The notes under the pieces were generated by a model. It was not told the DNA's origin, did no database searches, and saw only the letters and a list, made by a program, of their open reading frames with translations. From Alistipes sp. (lineage in GTDB: Bacteria; Bacteroidota; Bacteroidia; Bacteroidales; Rikenellaceae), in contig JAQUZZ010000037.1 of assembly GCA_028691095.1 (NCBI GenBank), forward strand, positions 1 through 9,081: DNA of 9,081 bases, written 5' to 3'. Below, piece by piece: positions 5,383 to 9,081 of the stretch. The translations under genes were made by a program, and so were the position numbers. How positions within the stretch are numbered: the stretch's first letter is position 1; the number at the start of each line of letters is the position of its first letter.

Positions 5383-7332
5383 ATGCCCATGGATCCCACA
5401 GAGAAGATGGACGATACCGCCCTGCGCCTGCTGAAGCAATATTGGGGCTATGAGGCCTTTCGTCCCTTGCAGCTGGAGACAATTCGTGCCGTCTGTGCCG
5501 GACAGGACACGCTGGTGTTGATGCCCACCGGTGGCGGAAAGTCGATCCTCTATCAGATTCCGGCCTTGGCTCAGGAGGGCGTATGTATCGTGGTCACCCC
5601 CTTGATCGCCTTGATGAAGGATCAGATCGACAAACTCCGTAGCCGCAGAATCTTGGCCGAAGCCATCCATTCGGGGATGCGCGCCCGCGACATCGATCGC
5701 ATCTTGGACAACTGCATCTACGGAAGCGTCAAGTTCCTCTACATCGCCCCCGAACGGATCGACAGCGACCTGTTTCGCGTGCGCTTTGCCAAGATGAGGG
5801 TGTCGCTGCTGGCCGTGGACGAGGCACACTGCATCTCACAATGGGGCTACGACTTCCGCCCCGCCTACCTCCAGATCGCCCGCCTCCGCGCCCTCCAACC
5901 CGAGATGCCAGTCTTGGCGCTCACCGCCTCGGCAACCCCTGACGTGGCGACCGACATCATGGAGCATCTTCAGTTTGCAAAGCCCCATATCCTGCGGATG
6001 AGCTTCGCACGCCCCAACCTGAGCTACGTGGTACGCCACACCGAAGACAAACACGGCCAACTGCTACGCATCTTGGCGCAGGTTCCGGGCTCGGCCATCG
6101 TCTATGTGCGTACCCGCGAGAAGGCTGAGACCCTCGCACAGTTTCTCCAAGAGAAGGAGCTCTCGGCTGCATTCTACCACGGAGGCATGAGCTACGGGAT
6201 GCGGTCGATCCGACAGGACGACTGGATTCGAGGCGTCGTGCGGGTGATGGTGGCCACCAACGCCTTCGGCATGGGCATCGACAAAGCCGACGTACGAGTG
6301 GTGATCCACTACGACCTCTGCGACTCCCTGGAGGCCTACTATCAAGAGGCCGGACGTGCCGGACGCGACGGCGCACGCGCCTATGCCGTCATTCTGCTTG
6401 CGGAGGGAGACCCCGAGGGCGCCCTGCGTCGTCTGCAACTGGGCTTTCCGCCCCTCGACAAGATTGCCGAGATCTATGAGGCGTTAGGCAACTTCTTAGG
6501 AGTAGCCATCGGGGATGGCAAAGGAATGGCCACCGTCTTCAACGTCTACGACTTCGCGGCCAAGTTCCACTATTTCGTCCCCACCGTACTCAATGCCATA
6601 GCCATCCTGCAACAAAACGGATACCTGATTCTCACCGACGAGATGGACAATCCGGCTCGCCTGCGTTTCATCGTTCCCCGCGACGAGCTATACCGCATTC
6701 GGGTCAACCGCAAAGCGTTGGATCACCTAATCACCCTGTTGCTGCGTCGCAACACGGGACTCTTTTCCTCCTTTGTGTCGATCGATGAGGCAGAGTTGGT
6801 TCACCTCAGCGGCTATACCCCCGAACACCTGCACGAACTACTGAAAACCCTGTGGCAACTGCGGATCATTCGCTACATCCCCGGCAGCAAAAGCCCGATG
6901 TTGATCCTCAGCGAAGAGCGACTGCCGACCGAGAACCTCCGAATCTCTCCCGAGAGTTACGCCCGACGCAAGGAGTGTGCAGAGCGACGCATCCAGTCTA
7001 TGTTCGACTACCTGCACCCTCACGACACCTGCCGTAGCGTGCTCATCCAACGCTACTTCGGAGAGCAGACGGCACGCCCCTGTGGAGTCTGCGACATCTG
7101 CATCGCCCAACGAAAACACGACGCATCCCCATCGCACCCCCTGCGACGTCAGATCCTCGATCAGCTCACCGCGGAGCCTCTCACCATCCGAGAACTCACC
7201 TCGCGCATCGCGGGGAACCCGCAACAAATCCTCGCCGAAGTCACCCGATTGCTGGAGGAGAGGCGCATCGAAGAGTGTGCAACAGGGCGTCTGCAATGGA
7301 TCCCTTCACAGAAGCCTTCCCCCAAGTCATAG
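5383..7332 (+). CDS. recQ: RecQ-family ATP-dependent 3'-5' DNA helicase
   Basis: This 649-residue helicase should unwind DNA with 3'-5' polarity during recombination repair and restart of stalled forks. All superfamily 2 motifs are visible. They are the RecQ motif 0 GYEAFRPLQ (22-30), Walker A TGGGKS (49-54), Ia TPLIALMKDQ (72-81), DEAH with the aromatic-rich loop AVDEAHCISQWGYDFRP (144-160), III LTASATP (180-186), V ATNAFGMGIDKADV (291-304), and VI YYQEAGRAGRDG (319-330). Four cysteines, C550, C567, C570 and C573 (in CGVCDIC), form the zinc site. About 190 residues separate motif VI from the zinc site, whereas in E. coli RecQ it follows soon after; this is the longer Bacteroidetes-type layout. 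The last 65 residues look like a winged helix, and there is no HRDC domain. The ATG at 5383 lies six bases after the alkylation repair gene. Another RecQ may exist elsewhere in the genome, so the symbol names the family. Confidence 0.95.
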   Translation: MPMDPTEKMDDTALRLLKQYWGYEAFRPLQLETIRAVCAGQDTLVLMPTGGGKSILYQIPALAQEGVCIVVTPLIALMKDQIDKLRSRRILAEAIHSGMRARDIDRILDNCIYGSVKFLYIAPERIDSDLFRVRFAKMRVSLLAVDEAHCISQWGYDFRPAYLQIARLRALQPEMPVLALTASATPDVATDIMEHLQFAKPHILRMSFARPNLSYVVRHTEDKHGQLLRILAQVPGSAIVYVRTREKAETLAQFLQEKELSAAFYHGGMSYGMRSIRQDDWIRGVVRVMVATNAFGMGIDKADVRVVIHYDLCDSLEAYYQEAGRAGRDGARAYAVILLAEGDPEGALRRLQLGFPPLDKIAEIYEALGNFLGVAIGDGKGMATVFNVYDFAAKFHYFVPTVLNAIAILQQNGYLILTDEMDNPARLRFIVPRDELYRIRVNRKALDHLITLLLRRNTGLFSSFVSIDEAELVHLSGYTPEHLHELLKTLWQLRIIRYIPGSKSPMLILSEERLPTENLRISPESYARRKECAERRIQSMFDYLHPHDTCRSVLIQRYFGEQTARPCGVCDICIAQRKHDASPSHPLRRQILDQLTAEPLTIRELTSRIAGNPQQILAEVTRLLEERRIEECATGRLQWIPSQKPSPKS

Positions 7333-7430
7333 CCTTTCGCTTCCCCGCAATACCGCCGGCCCGCTCCTCCTCCAACAGAGATGAGCGTTGAAAAAAGGCC
7401 TTGACTATTCCGATTGATCCGATAAATCCC

Positions 7431-7438
7431 TACCTTTG
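7431..7438 (+). promoter_or_regulatory. Candidate -7 box (TACCTTTG) just before the exonuclease start
   Basis: TACCTTTG matches the Bacteroidetes -7 consensus exactly and ends six bases before the ATG at 7445. Transcription would begin at or within a few bases of the start codon. The expected upstream TTTG box is poor (ATTC at the right distance; TTGA occurs at 7401-7404, which is too far). The rest of the 112-base gap from recQ shows no clear terminator. Confidence 0.5.
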
Positions 7439-7444
7439 TCGTCT

Positions 7445-8071
7445 ATGGAAAATCGTTACGCCGAAAGCATTACCAACGAAGCCTTGAGCCTGCTGCCCAC
7501 GGGAGCCTTCCCGGGAGAGATTGTGGTGGTCGACACTCCGGAGGCGGTGGCTGAGGCGTGTCGCTTCCTGCAAGCCTTTGCCGTGGTGGGGTTCGACACC
7601 GAAACCCGCCCCTCCTTTACCAAAGGCATTCAGAACAAAGTGTCGTTGCTGCAACTCTCGGCCGGCGACCGTGCCTATCTGTTTCGCCTCCACCTGATCG
7701 GCCTCCCAGCCGAAGTTCGCTCGCTGCTTGCAGCACCCCATATCGCCAAAGTGGGAGCCGCGGTCACCGACGACGTGCGAATGTTGCGTCAAGTGGCTCG
7801 ATTTACACCCAAGAATTTCGTGGAGCTGCAACACTTGGCCCCTCGCTACGGCATCACCGACAAGAGCCTGCGCAAATTAGCCGCCTTGGTGCTGGGCATC
7901 CGCATCTCTAAAGCCCAACGTCTCAGCAACTGGGAAGCACGTCAACTCACCCCCCCTCAGCAACTCTACGCCGCAACCGACGCCTGGGTGGGTCGCGAAG
8001 TCTATCTGGGTCTACAAAAGGCCACTCCCTTAAGCCCTTCCGAACCAACCTCCCTCTCCGAAGAGATGTAA
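7445..8071 (+). CDS. 3'-5' exonuclease of the RNase D / DnaQ-like DEDDy type
   Basis: This 208-residue protein has the single-domain 3'-5' exonuclease fold. The metal-binding residues are visible. FDTET at 50-54 gives D51 and E53, TDDVRML at 108-114 gives the second aspartate, and YAATD at 175-179 gives the DEDDy tyrosine and final aspartate. It lacks the HRDC domains of full RNase D, so the substrate could be RNA or DNA ends. I chose the ATG at 7445; the frame is open back to a TTG at 7436, but that codon lies inside the promoter box. A near-leaderless message is likely. The gene follows recQ by 112 bases on the same strand, so it is probably transcribed separately but belongs to the same nucleic-acid maintenance neighbourhood. 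The C-terminal tail after about residue 190 is proline- and serine-rich and probably disordered. Confidence 0.9.
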   Translation: MENRYAESITNEALSLLPTGAFPGEIVVVDTPEAVAEACRFLQAFAVVGFDTETRPSFTKGIQNKVSLLQLSAGDRAYLFRLHLIGLPAEVRSLLAAPHIAKVGAAVTDDVRMLRQVARFTPKNFVELQHLAPRYGITDKSLRKLAALVLGIRISKAQRLSNWEARQLTPPQQLYAATDAWVGREVYLGLQKATPLSPSEPTSLSEEM

Positions 8072-8167
8072 GAAACCATCAATACGCCCCCTCGGGTTTA
8101 TAGGATGGGTAGGCGGGGGCTCCTTGCGAATAAATCGCATGATGGGCTTAGTTCATAATATTTTTAC

Positions 8168-8175
8168 TACCTTTG
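8168..8175 (+). promoter_or_regulatory. Candidate -7 box (TACCTTTG) for the porin gene
   Basis: TACCTTTG matches the Bacteroidetes -7 consensus exactly. The upstream box is poor: TTAG at 8148-8151 is only 16 bases away, and the bases at the ideal distance are GGGC. The surrounding stretch is locally AT-rich, as at promoters. A start near 8180 would give a leader of about 260 bases before the porin ATG. Confidence 0.55.
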
Positions 8176-8199
8176 CCGTTATTTTGCTGGAATTTTCCC

Positions 8200-8340
8200 A
8201 TGCGCTCAACCCCCATTTATATAGGGAGTGTAGCACGGCATCGACGCTCAAGTAAGAATCGAAGGCCACCTACCGGCGCATCAACACGAGCTCACGTTTT
8301 CCAAGGCGTCCACCGACCCTTGTCCACGGAACCCGTGTAA
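8200..8340 (+). CDS. Possible 46-residue basic leader ORF (weak)
   Basis: An ATG at 8200 opens a frame of 46 codons ending in TAA at 8338-8340. The product begins MRSTPIYIGSVARHRRSS and is rich in arginine, histidine and proline. It lies wholly inside the porin leader, about 20 bases after the expected transcription start. No clear ribosome binding site precedes it, and I do not recognise the peptide. It could be a leader peptide, a small protein, or chance in GC-rich DNA. Confidence 0.2.
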   Translation: MRSTPIYIGSVARHRRSSKNRRPPTGASTRAHVFQGVHRPLSTEPV

Positions 8341-8443
8341 CGACCGATCCCCACCGAAAGGCTCCAAAGCCTTAGCCCAAGAAGCACACGGAGGATCGCA
8401 GGAGAAAACACCATGCACTTTACACAAGAGGGATAGATCGGCA

Positions 8444-9081
8444 ATGAGTCGAAAACTGACAAAGTATCTTTGGAGCGTAATAATCGGAACATTTTTTGTT
8501 CTGTATGGTGGTGTAGCCTCGGCACAACGCTCGTTGACCTCTTCCTCTAACAACACCAGGCAATACGGCACGGTTCCGGGCATGAACTCCCAAAATCAGA
8601 ACCAAATGCAGTATGGCAACCTCGGAGGGGTCACCGACAACAACGAAGATGGCACGGCCGACACGACCAAGAAAAAGCCCAAAGTTCGTAAACCCTTGGA
8701 GTCCTACTTCTTCGACGACTCGGTGCGCACCCACAACAGCTTTGCTTGGAATGTCAATCTCTACCAGAATAGCCTGAAGATGATCGAGGTGGACACTTCG
8801 CTCACCGGCTTTCAGAACGAGTACCCCTATCTGCAAAATAATGTCGGCTCGGCCTACTTGGGCAATCTCGGTGCGGCTTCGATTCCGCTCGACTTCGCCC
8901 TGAGACCCAACTACCGCAACTTCAGCTTCGCGCAATCGTTCGATGCCTATCTGATTACCCCCGAACGAGCTCGCTTCTTCAACGGCAAAAAACCCTTCAC
9001 CCACCTCTCCTACTTCATGTCGGGACAAACCAAACGGCTGGAAGAGAGTTTTTGGGGAACCCACGCCCAGAATATCTCACC
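8444..9081 (+). CDS. Putative outer-membrane porin (Bacteroidetes Porin_10-like), 3' end beyond the window
   Basis: The first 212 residues of a larger protein are present; the frame is still open at the right edge. It begins with a signal peptide, MSRKLTKYLWSVIIGTFFV followed by VASAQ, with likely cleavage after ASA at about residue 28. A polar linker rich in Asn, Gln and Ser follows, up to about residue 85. From ESYFFDDSVRTHNSFAWNVN onward (about residues 86-105) the sequence resembles the Bacteroidetes putative porin family, with FSFAQSFDAYLITPERARFF and PFTHLSYFMSGQTKR as further family-like stretches. Alternating polar and aromatic residues fit outer-membrane beta strands. The ATG at 8444 is chosen because it places the signal peptide first; AGAGG lies about 14 bases upstream. 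The transported substrate is unknown. Confidence 0.82.
   Translation, partial: MSRKLTKYLWSVIIGTFFVLYGGVASAQRSLTSSSNNTRQYGTVPGMNSQNQNQMQYGNLGGVTDNNEDGTADTTKKKPKVRKPLESYFFDDSVRTHNSFAWNVNLYQNSLKMIEVDTSLTGFQNEYPYLQNNVGSAYLGNLGAASIPLDFALRPNYRNFSFAQSFDAYLITPERARFFNGKKPFTHLSYFMSGQTKRLEESFWGTHAQNIS

Larger units (their letters stand above)
8072..8443 (+). other. Intergenic region and long leader of the porin gene
   Basis: These 372 bases hold the porin promoter and, after it, a leader of roughly 260 bases. Before the promoter, GCCCCC near 8084 could pair with GGGGGC near 8115 as a wide-loop hairpin, but without a T-run. In the leader, CACGG/CCGTG (8325-8337) and AAGGCT/AGCCTT (8358-8373, loop CCAA) form small perfect hairpins. 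A 46-codon ORF is listed separately. I do not recognise a known small RNA or riboswitch. Confidence 0.45.

Noticed and set aside
8176..8443. RNase P RNA, SRP RNA or tmRNA in the porin leader
   Set aside because: I looked for the conserved core sequences of these RNAs and found none.
8420..9064. Minus-strand ORF of 214 codons opposite the porin
   Set aside because: The plus strand encodes a signal peptide and porin-like stretches. The minus frame shows no domain and is a shadow.
1..9081. CRISPR array, complete insertion sequence or complete new defence system
   Set aside because: No regularly spaced repeats, transposase or integrase, or multi-gene defence cassette is visible beyond the broken restriction-modification pair.

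Overview
The window looks like a piece of a Bacteroidota chromosome, most likely a fairly GC-rich member of the order Bacteroidales. The signs are a secreted DUF4831-type protein, a Bacteroidetes-type putative porin, and several promoters of the Bacteroidetes form (TTTG, about 20 bases, TAnnTTTG). A Rikenellaceae/Alistipes-like host would fit the base composition, but that is inference.

Region 1 (about 1-2300) is strikingly AT-rich and looks acquired. It carries a complete gamma-class N6-adenine DNA methyltransferase of the Eco57I/TaqI type on the minus strand (423-2114). Facing it is the C-terminal remnant of what is probably its partner restriction endonuclease (plus strand, 116-451). The two 3' ends overlap by 29 bases. 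The endonuclease frame has a stop at 113-115 and no usable start, so the methyltransferase is probably an orphan. A possible unrelated gene starts at 109 and runs off the left edge. The methyltransferase gene has a 10-base homopolymer early in its frame and long homopolymers in its upstream region, so slippage-based switching is worth testing.

Region 2 (about 2300-9081) is GC-rich host DNA with every recognised gene on the plus strand. In order these are: TrmN6 tRNA1(Val) methyltransferase (2481-3317), a secreted DUF4831 family protein (3565-4593) with its own promoter and a strong terminator, an AlkD-like DNA alkylation repair protein (4684-5376) six bases ahead of a RecQ-family helicase (5383-7332), a DEDDy 3'-5' exonuclease of the RNase D type (7445-8071), and the first 212 codons of a putative outer-membrane porin (8444 to the edge). 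The alkylation repair, RecQ and exonuclease genes form a small nucleic-acid maintenance cluster. TrmN6 is a tRNA modification enzyme, and DUF4831 and the porin are envelope proteins.

I see no tRNA, rRNA, CRISPR array, complete insertion sequence or integrase. No complete undescribed system is evident. The most unusual parts are the broken restriction-modification pair with its possible phase-variable tracts, a proline/serine-rich insertion in TrmN6, a terminator that abuts the alkylation repair start codon, and the long porin leader with a 46-codon basic ORF.
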